Below are positions 1-7,046 of a stretch of DNA of 8,037 nt, piece after piece. The notes beneath the pieces are model-generated. The model was given only the letters and a program-made list of their open reading frames with translations. It was not told the origin of the DNA and searched no databases. This stretch comes from Bacteroidota bacterium (lineage in GTDB: Bacteria; Bacteroidota; Bacteroidia; Bacteroidales; JADFUO01). Location: assembly GCA_015222115.1 (NCBI GenBank), contig JADFUO010000187.1:1-8037 (forward strand), written 5' to 3'. Position numbers and translations under genes: made by a program. The number at the start of each line of letters is the position of its first letter. Position 1 is the first letter of the stretch.

Positions 1-2
1 AA

Positions 3-815
3 ATAAAAAGAATTCCAATTGTTTACGATAGCCATGAGTATTTTACTGAAACCCCTGAACTGATAACCCGAAAAACCGTTCAAAAAATCTGGAAGACCAT
101 TGAAAAAAATATTTTTCCGAAACTTAAGAATATTTTTACTGTTAATGATTCAATTGCTCAATTATACAAAAATGAATATGGGGTTGATATAAAGGTTGTA
201 AGAAACATATCTCCAAAAAATAAATTTAAAATAACAAAAACTAAGGAAGACCTGAATCTTCCAAAAAATAAAAAAATTATTTTACTTCAGGGAGCAGGGA
301 TTAATATTCAACGGGGCACTGAAGAACTTGTAGAAGCAATGCAGTATGTAAATGATGCGGTATTGCTTATAATTGGAGGAGGTGATGTAATTGATATCCT
401 TAAAAAAACCTCTAAGGAATTAAATCTTGACAACAAGATAATATTTATCCCCAAACAGCCTTTTGATAAATTATACAATTACACTGTGTTTGCCGATTTA
501 GGAATTACAATTGATAAGGATACAAACATCAATTACAGGTATAGCTTACCCAATAAACTTTTTGATTATATAAATGCCGGAGTTCCTATACTTGCATCAC
601 AATTAGTTGAAATAAAAAAAATTATTGATAAATATGATATTGGCGAAACCATAGATAACCATGACCCCAAACATATTGCTGAAAAAATCAATAACATACT
701 AAATAATCCGAAAAAATTGGATAGATGGAAAGAAAATCTTAAGTTTGCAGCAACGGAATTATGTTGGGAAAACGAAGAAAAAGTTTTAATGGAAGTTTAT
801 AAATCTTATGTCTGA
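3..815 (+). CDS. GT4-like glycosyltransferase, 5'-truncated by window edge
   Basis: The frame is open from the first bases of the window, so the gene is partial: 270 residues are visible and roughly 100 N-terminal residues are probably missing. The Met at 339 is internal, because family-like sequence continues upstream of it. Visible signatures are YDSHEYFTE (residues 8-16), a TVNDSIA stretch near the domain junction, a glycine-rich GGGD (125-128) and LPNKLFDYINAGVP (182-195), the sugar-nucleotide binding region of GT-B fold, GT4-type enzymes. Asp188 sits where most GT4 enzymes have the second Glu of the E-x7-E motif. The enzyme probably transfers a sugar from a nucleotide donor to a growing surface glycan in the cytoplasm; donor and acceptor cannot be read from the sequence. 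Its end overlaps the next gene by 8 bp, which implies a shared transcript and possible translational coupling. Confidence 0.88.
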   Translation: MKRIPIVYDSHEYFTETPELITRKTVQKIWKTIEKNIFPKLKNIFTVNDSIAQLYKNEYGVDIKVVRNISPKNKFKITKTKEDLNLPKNKKIILLQGAGINIQRGTEELVEAMQYVNDAVLLIIGGGDVIDILKKTSKELNLDNKIIFIPKQPFDKLYNYTVFADLGITIDKDTNINYRYSLPNKLFDYINAGVPILASQLVEIKKIIDKYDIGETIDNHDPKHIAEKINNILNNPKKLDRWKENLKFAATELCWENEEKVLMEVYKSYV

Positions 816-1935
816 AAAACACATACATATTGTTTCGTTTGATATTCCTTATCCACCAAATTACGGAGGTGTTATAGATGTTTTCTACAAGATAAAAGCC
901 CTTCATCAAAATGGTATAAAAATTCATTTGCATTGCATTGAATATCCGGGCAGAGACCGTACAAAAGAACTCAACAAATATTGCGAAAGTGTTAATTATT
1001 ACAGAAGAAAAACCGGTCTTTCATCAGCATTCAGCTTAAAACCATACATTGTTTCAAGCCGCAAATCGGAAGAATTAATTACTAACTTACTTAAAGACGA
1101 TTACCCGATTATTTTTGAAGGCTTGCACAGTTGTTTTTATATTGATGATGCCCGTTTAAAAAACAGAATAAAAATATACCGCGAAAGTAATATTGAACAC
1201 AGGTATTATTATAATTTATTTAAGGTTGTCAAAAATCTTTACAATAAATTTTATTTTATTATTGAAACTATAAAATTAAGATTGTATCAAAATGTGTTAA
1301 AGCATGCTGATTTGATGCTTGTTGTTTCACAAAAAGACACTGAATACTTGCAGCAACACTTTAAAAACAACAAAGTAGTTTACCTGCCAAGTTTCCACAG
1401 AAACGAAAATCCGGATATTAAGCCCGGTACAGGTAAATATGCATTATATCATGGAAATATTGAAGTTCCTGAAAATGCCCATGCAGCTTCTTTCCTTATC
1501 AATGAGGTTTTTAACGACCTTGATTTTCCATTGGTAGTTGCCGGTATGAACCCTCCCGAACAAATAAAAAAGCTAATTGACTCAAAACCAAATGTTAAAC
1601 TTATATCAAATCCTGATGATGAAAAAATGTTTGAACTGATCAGGAATGCTCATGTAAATGTTTTAGTTACATTTCAGGCAACGGGATTAAAGCTAAAACT
1701 ACTGAACACTCTTTATAACGGACGTTTTTGTTTGGTAAACGAAAAAATGCTTAACGGCACATTATTGAACGATTTGTGTGTAATTGCCAATAACTCCTTT
1801 CAATTAAAAAATAAGTTAAAAACCATTTTTAAAGATGATTTTGATGAAGATCAGATAGAACTTCGCAAGCAAAAACTAAACGGACTTTATTCCAATAAAA
1901 TAAATGCTGAACGATTAATTAGTTATATTTCCTGA
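808..1935 (+). CDS. Glycosyltransferase, GT4-like (GT-B fold)
   Basis: The protein has 375 residues, a normal length for a complete GT-B enzyme. The N-terminal domain opens with IPYPPNYGG (13-21), the donor/acceptor loop common to GT4 enzymes. The C-terminal domain starts around YHGNIEVPENAHAA (214-227) and contains the signature FQATGLKLKLLNTLYNG (289-305). In canonical GT4 proteins this last stretch contains the E-x7-E pair; here Asn300 stands at the second Glu position and no acidic residue is present. From memory, related Bacteroidota proteins share this KLKLLN form, so it is probably a subfamily trait rather than damage. The ATG at 808 lies within the end of the preceding gene (8-bp overlap), supporting coexpression. 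No signal peptide is seen, so it is probably a cytoplasmic or membrane-peripheral enzyme of surface-glycan assembly. Substrate unknown. Its 3' end overlaps the convergent ftsE by 21 bp. Confidence 0.82.
   Translation: MSEKHIHIVSFDIPYPPNYGGVIDVFYKIKALHQNGIKIHLHCIEYPGRDRTKELNKYCESVNYYRRKTGLSSAFSLKPYIVSSRKSEELITNLLKDDYPIIFEGLHSCFYIDDARLKNRIKIYRESNIEHRYYYNLFKVVKNLYNKFYFIIETIKLRLYQNVLKHADLMLVVSQKDTEYLQQHFKNNKVVYLPSFHRNENPDIKPGTGKYALYHGNIEVPENAHAASFLINEVFNDLDFPLVVAGMNPPEQIKKLIDSKPNVKLISNPDDEKMFELIRNAHVNVLVTFQATGLKLKLLNTLYNGRFCLVNEKMLNGTLLNDLCVIANNSFQLKNKLKTIFKDDFDEDQIELRKQKLNGLYSNKINAERLISYIS
1915..1935. other. Tail-to-tail overlap of glycosyltransferase and ftsE coding ends
   Basis: The plus-strand glycosyltransferase stops with TGA at 1933-1935, while minus-strand ftsE stops with TAA at 1917-1915. 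The last seven codons of each gene, stop codons included, are therefore antisense to each other. There is no room for an intergenic terminator between them, and I see no GC-rich hairpin close to the overlap. Transcripts from the two strands must overlap at their 3' ends. Confidence 0.9.
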
Positions 1936-2601
1936 ATTTATAATTTTCCCGTTTTCACATTTTACAATTCTTGAAGGAAATTTATGTATTAAGTTATAGT
2001 TATGAGTTGCCATAAAAACAGCCCTTCCTGCATGGCTTATTTCCAATAATAATTGCATTAGACTATTTGAAGCTTCAGGGTCTAAATTTCCTGTTGGCTC
2101 ATCAGCCAGTATTATTTCCGGGTTATTAATAAGTGACCTTGCAATTGCAACACGCTGCTGCTCACCACCAGATAACTGATGAGGCATTTTAAACCCCTTT
2201 GTTCCTAATCCCACTTTTGTTAATGTATCTTGTATTTGGCTATTCATTTTTTTCTTATCTTTCCATCGGGTTGCTTTCATCACGAACAATAAATTATCAC
2301 TTACCGTCCTGTCGCTCAATAATTGAAAATCCTGAAAAACAATCCCTAATTTCCTTCTCAGAAAAGGAATATCTTTTGTCTTAATTTTATTTAAATCAAA
2401 TCCGGCAACATGAGCTTGTCCGTGAATTAAAGGTAAATCGGCATAAATGGTTTTTAACAGGCTGCTTTTTCCACTTCCTGTTTTACCGATTAAAAAAACA
2501 AATTCTCCTTTGTTTATCTTAAAAGAAACATCAGATAATACTAAGGCATTTTTTTGAAAAATCGAAACGTTTTCAAGTTCAATGATGGTATCTGTTGACA
2601 T
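1915..2601 (-). CDS. ftsE: Cell-division ABC transporter ATP-binding protein FtsE
   Basis: This 228-residue ABC ATPase has every expected motif: Walker A GKTGSGKSS (39-47), Q-loop Gln90 in GIVFQDFQLL, signature LSGGEQQR (143-150), Walker B ending LADEPTGNLD (165-174) with catalytic Glu168, and switch His200. The length and the RRKLGIVFQDFQLLSDRTV stretch fit FtsE better than LolD or MacB. In other bacteria FtsE pairs with the membrane protein FtsX to activate cell-wall amidases or hydrolases at the septum. ftsX is not in the window; in Bacteroidota the two genes are often separate. I chose the ATG at 2601 because family similarity begins there (MSTDTIIELENVS). An in-frame GTG at 2709 would add 36 residues with no ABC resemblance. 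The gene lies 159 bp downstream of rnfA and its end overlaps the opposing glycosyltransferase gene. Confidence 0.9.
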   Translation of the reverse strand: MSTDTIIELENVSIFQKNALVLSDVSFKINKGEFVFLIGKTGSGKSSLLKTIYADLPLIHGQAHVAGFDLNKIKTKDIPFLRRKLGIVFQDFQLLSDRTVSDNLLFVMKATRWKDKKKMNSQIQDTLTKVGLGTKGFKMPHQLSGGEQQRVAIARSLINNPEIILADEPTGNLDPEASNSLMQLLLEISHAGRAVFMATHNYNLIHKFPSRIVKCENGKIINSGNITN

Positions 2602-2632
2602 AGTAAAAAATATTTTGTATCTATTCAGGTAT

Positions 2633-2640
2633 CCAAAGTA
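2633..2640 (-). promoter_or_regulatory. Second, weaker -7 box candidate upstream of ftsE
   Basis: TACTTTGG on the minus strand differs from TAnnTTTG at one position and lies 31 bp before the ftsE ATG, giving a short leader of about 25 nt. Only a TCG, not TTG, lies about 20 bp upstream, so the -33 half is poor. It is listed as the alternative to the better match at 2722-2750. Confidence 0.2.
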
Positions 2641-2721
2641 CTCTCTCAAAAGCTTATTTCCGAAAGTTGTATTTAGTGTTTGAAAAATCAGGCCTTTTCT
2701 TGCCGGCACTATTTACACAGA

Positions 2722-2750
2722 CAAATTTAATATAATTTTTGAAATTGCAA
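2722..2750 (-). promoter_or_regulatory. Bacteroidota-type promoter candidate for ftsE
   Basis: Read on the minus strand there is a TTG (2750-2748), an 18-bp spacer, and TAAATTTG (2729-2722). The second element matches the Bacteroidota -7 consensus TAnnTTTG exactly, and the first matches the -33 TTG core at an acceptable distance. It starts 11 bp after the rnfA stop and would begin transcription near 2716, giving ftsE a leader of about 115 nt. This would let ftsE be expressed independently of the rnf operon. The region is AT-rich, so a chance match is possible. Confidence 0.45.
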
Positions 2751-2760
2751 TGGATTATTA

Positions 2761-3333
2761 TTAAACCAATCCTGTAAAACCCATAAACGCAAGAGCTAAA
2801 ATTCCTGCTGTAACCAAAGCAATCGGAACTCCACGCATTCCTTTTGGTACTTCCATCAGGTCAAGATGTTCGCGTATACCTGCAAAAAGCAGCATTGCAA
2901 GTCCGAATCCCAAAGCACTTGCAACTGCGAAAACCACACCTTCCATCAGGTTATAATTTCGTGAAACCGTAAGCAGGGCAACACCCAGAACAGCACAGTT
3001 GGTTGTAATTAACGGCAGGAAAATACCTAATGCCTGATATAACGGAGGGCTTATCTTTTTTAAAATAATTTCCACCATCTGAACAAGCGAAGCTATTACA
3101 AGGATAAAACTGATGGTTTGTAAAAATGTAATTCCGAATGGCACAAGAATATAAGTTTGAATTAACCATGTTGCAATTGTGGCAATGGTCATAACAAATA
3201 ATACTGCCCCGCTCATTCCAACAGAGGTTGAAATTTTTCCCGACACACCCAGAAAAGGACAAATTCCTAAAAATTGTGCCAATACAATATTAGAAACAAA
3301 AATTGCCGAGATTATAATTATTAAATATTCCAT
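2761..3333 (-). CDS. rnfA: Rnf electron transport complex subunit RnfA
   Basis: This 190-residue hydrophobic protein has about six membrane helices and is the usual size for RnfA (RsxA, homologous to NqrE). The family signatures are present: [11 protein letters not shown] with Cys25 and [12 protein letters not shown] with Cys113. These two cysteines, with their counterparts in RnfE, hold the iron-sulfur centre buried between the two inversely oriented subunits (known for Rnf and Nqr complexes). RnfA passes electrons across the membrane as part of the ion-pumping ferredoxin:NAD+ oxidoreductase. The start is ATG, without a Shine-Dalgarno sequence. It is the last gene of the operon, 35 bp after rnfE. 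RnfA and NqrE are similar, but the neighbouring rnfB and rnfC settle the choice. Confidence 0.96.
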   Translation of the reverse strand: MEYLIIIISAIFVSNIVLAQFLGICPFLGVSGKISTSVGMSGAVLFVMTIATIATWLIQTYILVPFGITFLQTISFILVIASLVQMVEIILKKISPPLYQALGIFLPLITTNCAVLGVALLTVSRNYNLMEGVVFAVASALGFGLAMLLFAGIREHLDLMEVPKGMRGVPIALVTAGILALAFMGFTGLV

Positions 3334-3368
3334 AGCTTAATATTTAACTCTTGATTAAAAATAATTTT

Positions 3369-3953
3369 TTATGTTGTTTTTTTAAATCTGTTAAGTAAAG
3401 CAATTAAATATCCTAAAACGATAAATGCACCAGGCGATAAAATAAATACTAAAATGGCATCGCCTTCAATAAATTTATATCCGAATATTGAGCCATTACC
3501 AAGAGCTTCCCTCACAGCACCTAATAAAGTTAAAGCAAAAGCAAAGCCCAATCCCATACCTAATCCATCAATAAGTGAAGAAATAAAACTTTGCTTTGAA
3601 GCAAAGCCCTCTGCCCTGCCCAAAACAATACAGTTTACAACAATAAGCGGGATAAATATCCCAAGTGCTTCAAAAAGTGCCGGAGCAAATCCTTCCATAA
3701 TAAGCTCTACGATAGTTACAAAAGAAGCAATAATTACAATAAAAGAGGGAATCCTAACTTTATCGGGAATTAAATTTTTAATTAATGATATAACCATATT
3801 TGAACAAACCAGTACAAACATTGTTGCCAGTCCCATCCCCAATCCGTTAATTGCTGATGAAGTTACCGCCAATGTTGGGCATAATCCTAAAAGCAATACA
3901 AAAACAGGATTATCCTTTATAAATCCTTTACTGAAATTTTTCCATTGATTCAT
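3369..3953 (-). CDS. rnfE: Rnf electron transport complex subunit RnfE
   Basis: The 194-residue membrane protein has about six helices and is homologous to RnfA and to NqrD. It shows the expected LLLGLCPTLAVT with Cys25 and LIVVNCIVLGRAEGFA with Cys108, the two cysteines that complete the iron-sulfur site shared with RnfA. The GRAEGFA sequence and the N-terminal amphipathic stretch NQWKNFSKGF are typical of RnfE and separate it from RnfA. An additional Cys50 lies in a helix and is not part of the known ligand set. It starts with ATG, 46 bp after the rnfG stop, with no Shine-Dalgarno sequence. It ends with a short basic tail (RFKKTT). Confidence 0.96.
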   Translation of the reverse strand: MNQWKNFSKGFIKDNPVFVLLLGLCPTLAVTSSAINGLGMGLATMFVLVCSNMVISLIKNLIPDKVRIPSFIVIIASFVTIVELIMEGFAPALFEALGIFIPLIVVNCIVLGRAEGFASKQSFISSLIDGLGMGLGFAFALTLLGAVREALGNGSIFGYKFIEGDAILVFILSPGAFIVLGYLIALLNRFKKTT

Positions 3954-3999
3954 TTCTTATTGTTTTAAGTGTCAAGATATATTGTATTAGATATTGCAT

Positions 4000-4632
4000 C
4001 TATTTTTCTTCTTGTTCTTCTGTCACAACATCTTGAGTTTGTTGTTCTTTGTTTTGAACTCTTTGCTTATTTTCTTTTTCATAAGCATCGTAAGCTCTTT
4101 GTATTGCACCACAAAAAGCTCTTGAACTAATTGTCGCAGCCGTGATTGCATCTACATCCCCACCATCTTTTTTTACTTTTAGAATAAAATTCTTTGGGTT
4201 TTTCCCTCCAAACTGGTCTTTAAACTTCGGGCTTGTCATTTTTGTACCTAATCCCGGTGTTTCTTTTTGCTGAATAACAGCAGTATTGTTAATGTTACCA
4301 TCCGGCGTAAAACCAACCATGATTTTTATCTGTGTCGGGTCATATCCTTTATTTGAATATGATTCAACAGCAGTACCAACCAATTCATTATTTATATAAC
4401 CACAGTTAAAGATAAGTGAGTCGGTTCCGTTTGTCGGTTTTACTGTAAATATTTCTAATCTGTCAAAGCCGGGTATAACTTCCTTAATTGCTTTTTCTGC
4501 TTTTGCTAATTTTGCCAACCGGATGGGTTCTTTTGTAAGATTATAAACACCTCCCAAAGCCAGCGAAGCAATGCCTGTAATAACAAATAATGTAATTACC
4601 ATATTTAAAAATGATGATTCTTTCTTTGCCAT
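4000..4632 (-). CDS. rnfG: Rnf complex flavin-binding subunit RnfG
   Basis: The protein has 210 residues: one N-terminal membrane anchor (about 10-30), then an extracytoplasmic FMN-binding domain. The covalent-flavin motif D-x-x-T-A-A-T-x-S lies at 161-169, with Thr167 the expected phosphodiester-linked FMN acceptor. Upstream is the conserved QKETPGLGTKM (122-132). FMN attachment in this family is made by the flavin transferase ApbE, which is not in the window. RnfG relays electrons between RnfD/RnfA-E and the cytoplasmic arm. The motif reads TAAT rather than the commoner SGAT. The last roughly 25 residues form a Gln/Glu-rich tail that looks disordered. It starts with ATG, 31 bp after rnfD, with no Shine-Dalgarno sequence. 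Confidence 0.95.
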   Translation of the reverse strand: MAKKESSFLNMVITLFVITGIASLALGGVYNLTKEPIRLAKLAKAEKAIKEVIPGFDRLEIFTVKPTNGTDSLIFNCGYINNELVGTAVESYSNKGYDPTQIKIMVGFTPDGNINNTAVIQQKETPGLGTKMTSPKFKDQFGGKNPKNFILKVKKDGGDVDAITAATISSRAFCGAIQRAYDAYEKENKQRVQNKEQQTQDVVTEEQEEK

Positions 4633-4639
4633 GGTATTT

Positions 4640-4673
4640 ATTTTAGATTTTTGAATTTAGATTTTAGATTTTT
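4640..4673. repeat. 13-bp direct repeat at the rnfD-rnfG junction
   Basis: ATTTTAGATTTTT occurs exactly at 4640-4652 and 4661-4673 (21-bp period), with a partial copy TTTAGATTTT at 4656-4665. The second copy covers the rnfD stop codon; the rest fills the gap before rnfG. It is AT-rich simple sequence, probably from slippage, and no regulatory role is evident. Confidence 0.75.
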
Positions 4674-5704
4674 AGTGTTTCTCCAAATCTTTTTGGTTTA
4701 AAACCTTTGTTAATTAATGGTGCAAATGCATTCATTATCAAAATTGCAAAAGATACTCCTTCGGGATATGCTCCCCAAACACGAATAATTACTGTTATTA
4801 CCCCACATCCCAATCCAAATATTAATTGCCCTTTTGACGACATTGGTGTTGATACCATATCTGTTGCCATAAAAAATACTCCAAGCATCAAACCACCTGT
4901 AACCAGATGAAAAAGCGGATTTATATAAATATTCGGATTTATCAGCCAAAGAATTCCTGTAAAAACAATTACAGAACCCAGATATGCAACAGGTATTTGC
5001 CATGTAATGATTTTTCTGCATAACATATATATAGCACCGATAATCAATGCAACTGCCGAAATTTCACCAAGGGAGCCACCCATATTACCTAATAGTTCTT
5101 GAGCATAATCCGGAATCTGATACAATACTTCCTTTCCGTCAACAATCATTTTAGTGCCATGTTCAAGAATATCCTGAACGGTTCTGCCTCCTTTTAATTC
5201 TTCTTTTAAATTTCCAAGAGGTGTAGGTCCTGTAATTGCATCAAGCACTTTTCTTGCAAATAAAGGATTCGGTTTGGGCCAGCTTGTCATCTGAACAGGG
5301 AAAGAAATCAAAAGAAAAACACGTCCTACCAATGCAGGGTTAAAAGGATTTTTTCCCAAACCTCCAAACGACATCTTGGCAATGCCAATTGAAACAAATG
5401 CTCCGATAATAATAATCCATACCGGTAAATTGCCCGGAACATTGAATGCCAGCAAAATACCTGTAATCAATGCAGAGCCATCATTAATAGTTAAAGGACC
5501 TTTTATTAAAAATTTTTGAATTGCCCATTCAAAAAACATACATGCAATAACTGAAATCAGCAATACTTTAACTGCATCCAAGCCAAAAAAGTAAATTGAT
5601 ATAAGTATTGCAGGGATCATGGCAAAAACAACGCCATACATAATTTTTTTAATTGAATTATCTCCATGTATGTGAGGAGAGCCCGAAACCGTAAGTAAGT
5701 TCAT
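4664..5704 (-). CDS. rnfD: Rnf complex membrane subunit RnfD (covalent flavin)
   Basis: This 346-residue polytopic protein has about nine hydrophobic segments and is homologous to NqrB. It starts in the family manner with SGSPHIHGDNSIKKIMYGV and contains GLGKNPFNPALVGR (115-128). The covalent FMN site is expected in DAITGPTPLG (155-164), with Thr161 as acceptor; most relatives have Ala where this protein has Pro160. The C-terminal region holds the conserved AYPEGVSFAILIMNAFAPL. Between the flavin motif and the next helix is an extracytoplasmic segment of about 45 residues. RnfD binds flavin in the membrane and takes part in coupling electron flow to Na+ or H+ transport; the ion cannot be told from this sequence by eye. 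The ATG follows rnfC by 5 bp, so translation is likely coupled. Confidence 0.96.
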   Translation of the reverse strand: MNLLTVSGSPHIHGDNSIKKIMYGVVFAMIPAILISIYFFGLDAVKVLLISVIACMFFEWAIQKFLIKGPLTINDGSALITGILLAFNVPGNLPVWIIIIGAFVSIGIAKMSFGGLGKNPFNPALVGRVFLLISFPVQMTSWPKPNPLFARKVLDAITGPTPLGNLKEELKGGRTVQDILEHGTKMIVDGKEVLYQIPDYAQELLGNMGGSLGEISAVALIIGAIYMLCRKIITWQIPVAYLGSVIVFTGILWLINPNIYINPLFHLVTGGLMLGVFFMATDMVSTPMSSKGQLIFGLGCGVITVIIRVWGAYPEGVSFAILIMNAFAPLINKGFKPKRFGETLKI

Positions 5705-5709
5705 ATAAG

Positions 5710-7041
5710 CTATTTTTTTCCTCTGTTTCTAATTATTTCACCAACTTTAAATTTTCCTAATCTGATATAATCCAGCAATGGTCTGCCAGAGGGGCATGTA
5801 TATTGACAGGAACCACATTCCATACAATCCAGTATGTGTTCCTTCTCAGCATTTTCAAACATTTCTTTCTCAGAATATTGTGCCAAAAGAACAGGCTCTA
5901 AACCCATAGGACAAACTGAAATACAATTGGCACAACGGATACAATTTTTAACAGCTATTCTTTCTGTTTCCGAATCTTCAATTAATAATACTCCTGATGA
6001 ACCTTTTACAATAGGAACATCAATCATATTCAATGCCTTTCCCATCATAGGACCACCACTGATAATTTTTCCCGTATCATCAGGAAGTCCGCCGGCTTTT
6101 TCAACTAATTCTGATGAAGGTGTGCCTATTCTTACCAAAAAGTTTGATGGGTTTTCTATGGTTTTTCCGGTAACTGTAACAACTCTTTCAAACAAAGGTT
6201 TATTTTTTTGTACTGCTTCGTAAACAGCGAAAGCCGTTCCAACGTTATTAACAACACATCCAACTTCAATCGGTAGCTTTCCAGAAGGAACTTCACGGTT
6301 TGTCAATGCTTTGATAAGTTGCTTTTCACCTCCTTGTGGATATTTTACTTTTAAGGAAAATACTTCTATCCCTTCAAAATCTTTTGCTAAATTTGTCAGA
6401 TGTTTAATAGCATCCGGCTTGTTATTTTCAATACCAATAAATGCTTTGTTAACACCAAGACCTTTCATTAAAATTGTTGTCCCGATTAAAATTTCTTCAC
6501 CTTTTTCCAACATCAGGCGGTAGTCGGAAGTAAGATACGGTTCACATTCTACTCCGTTAATTATTAGCAGATCGGCTTTTTTACCTTTAGGAACCATTAA
6601 TTTAACATGTGAAGGAAAAGCAGCCCCACCTAATCCAACAATTCCCATTTCATGGATTTTCCTGATAATTTCTTCCTTTGATAAAGTAATTTCTCTTTTT
6701 ACTTTATCTGATTTATCAATGTTTTCGTCCCATTCATCACCCTCAACATTAATAAAAATTGCCTGTTTTGGGTAATCACTTTGATCGGTTATATTATCAA
6801 TTTTTAAAACTTTTCCTGAAACGGATGAATGAATATTTGACGAAATAAATGCCTCGCCTTTGGCAATCAACTGCCCGACTTTAACCTGGTCACCTTTGTT
6901 TACTACCGGCTTTGAAGGGGCTCCTAAACTTTGGGAAACAGGAATAAAAACCTGTTTCGGAATAGGAAGAACCTGAATAGGACTGTTATTTGATAATTTA
7001 TTTTCTGCAGGGTGAACCCCACCTAATTTAAACGTTTTCAA
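5710..7041 (-). CDS. rnfC: Rnf complex NADH-binding subunit RnfC (TTG start)
   Basis: The 443-residue cytoplasmic subunit reads, in order: a barrel-sandwich N-domain (about 1-100); a nucleotide/FMN-binding domain related to the complex I 51-kDa subunit, with GLGGAAFPSHVK (136-147) and NGVECEPY (162-169); a middle region with PQGGEKQLI and REVPSGKLP; and two [4Fe-4S] motifs, Cys367/370/373/377 and Cys406/409/412/416, each followed by Pro. It exchanges electrons between NAD(H) and the rest of Rnf. The start is TTG (7041-7039): the family N-terminus KTFKLGGVHPAENK begins there, the next in-frame Met is residue 132, and AGGAGG stands 9 bp upstream. The gap to rnfB is 5 bp. Confidence 0.96.
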   Translation of the reverse strand: MKTFKLGGVHPAENKLSNNSPIQVLPIPKQVFIPVSQSLGAPSKPVVNKGDQVKVGQLIAKGEAFISSNIHSSVSGKVLKIDNITDQSDYPKQAIFINVEGDEWDENIDKSDKVKREITLSKEEIIRKIHEMGIVGLGGAAFPSHVKLMVPKGKKADLLIINGVECEPYLTSDYRLMLEKGEEILIGTTILMKGLGVNKAFIGIENNKPDAIKHLTNLAKDFEGIEVFSLKVKYPQGGEKQLIKALTNREVPSGKLPIEVGCVVNNVGTAFAVYEAVQKNKPLFERVVTVTGKTIENPSNFLVRIGTPSSELVEKAGGLPDDTGKIISGGPMMGKALNMIDVPIVKGSSGVLLIEDSETERIAVKNCIRCANCISVCPMGLEPVLLAQYSEKEMFENAEKEHILDCMECGSCQYTCPSGRPLLDYIRLGKFKVGEIIRNRGKK

Positions 7042-7046
7042 TATTA

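Noticed and set aside
339..815. A 158-residue protein starting at the Met at 339
   Set aside because: This Met is inside the glycosyltransferase; conserved sequence such as YDSHEYFTE continues upstream in the same frame to the window edge.
2602..2760. Intrinsic terminator after rnfA
   Set aside because: The gap has only short AT-rich complementarity and an isolated AGGCCT palindrome without a following U-tract in the right place; no convincing hairpin.
2951..3262. Alternative minus-strand frame (103 codons) inside rnfA, rich in Cys and aromatic residues
   Set aside because: It is an out-of-frame reading of the hydrophobic rnfA codons; rnfA itself is complete and canonical.
3454..3948. Long plus-strand open frame (164 codons) opposite rnfE
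   Set aside because: It is a mirror of rnfE: the minus-strand frame has clear RnfE signatures, while this one has a low-complexity Ile/Pro/Ser/Asn composition and no recognisable motif.
5834..6223. Plus-strand open frame (129 codons) opposite rnfC
   Set aside because: It lies wholly within rnfC, whose two [4Fe-4S] motifs and other RnfC signatures are unambiguous. No domain is visible in the opposite frame.
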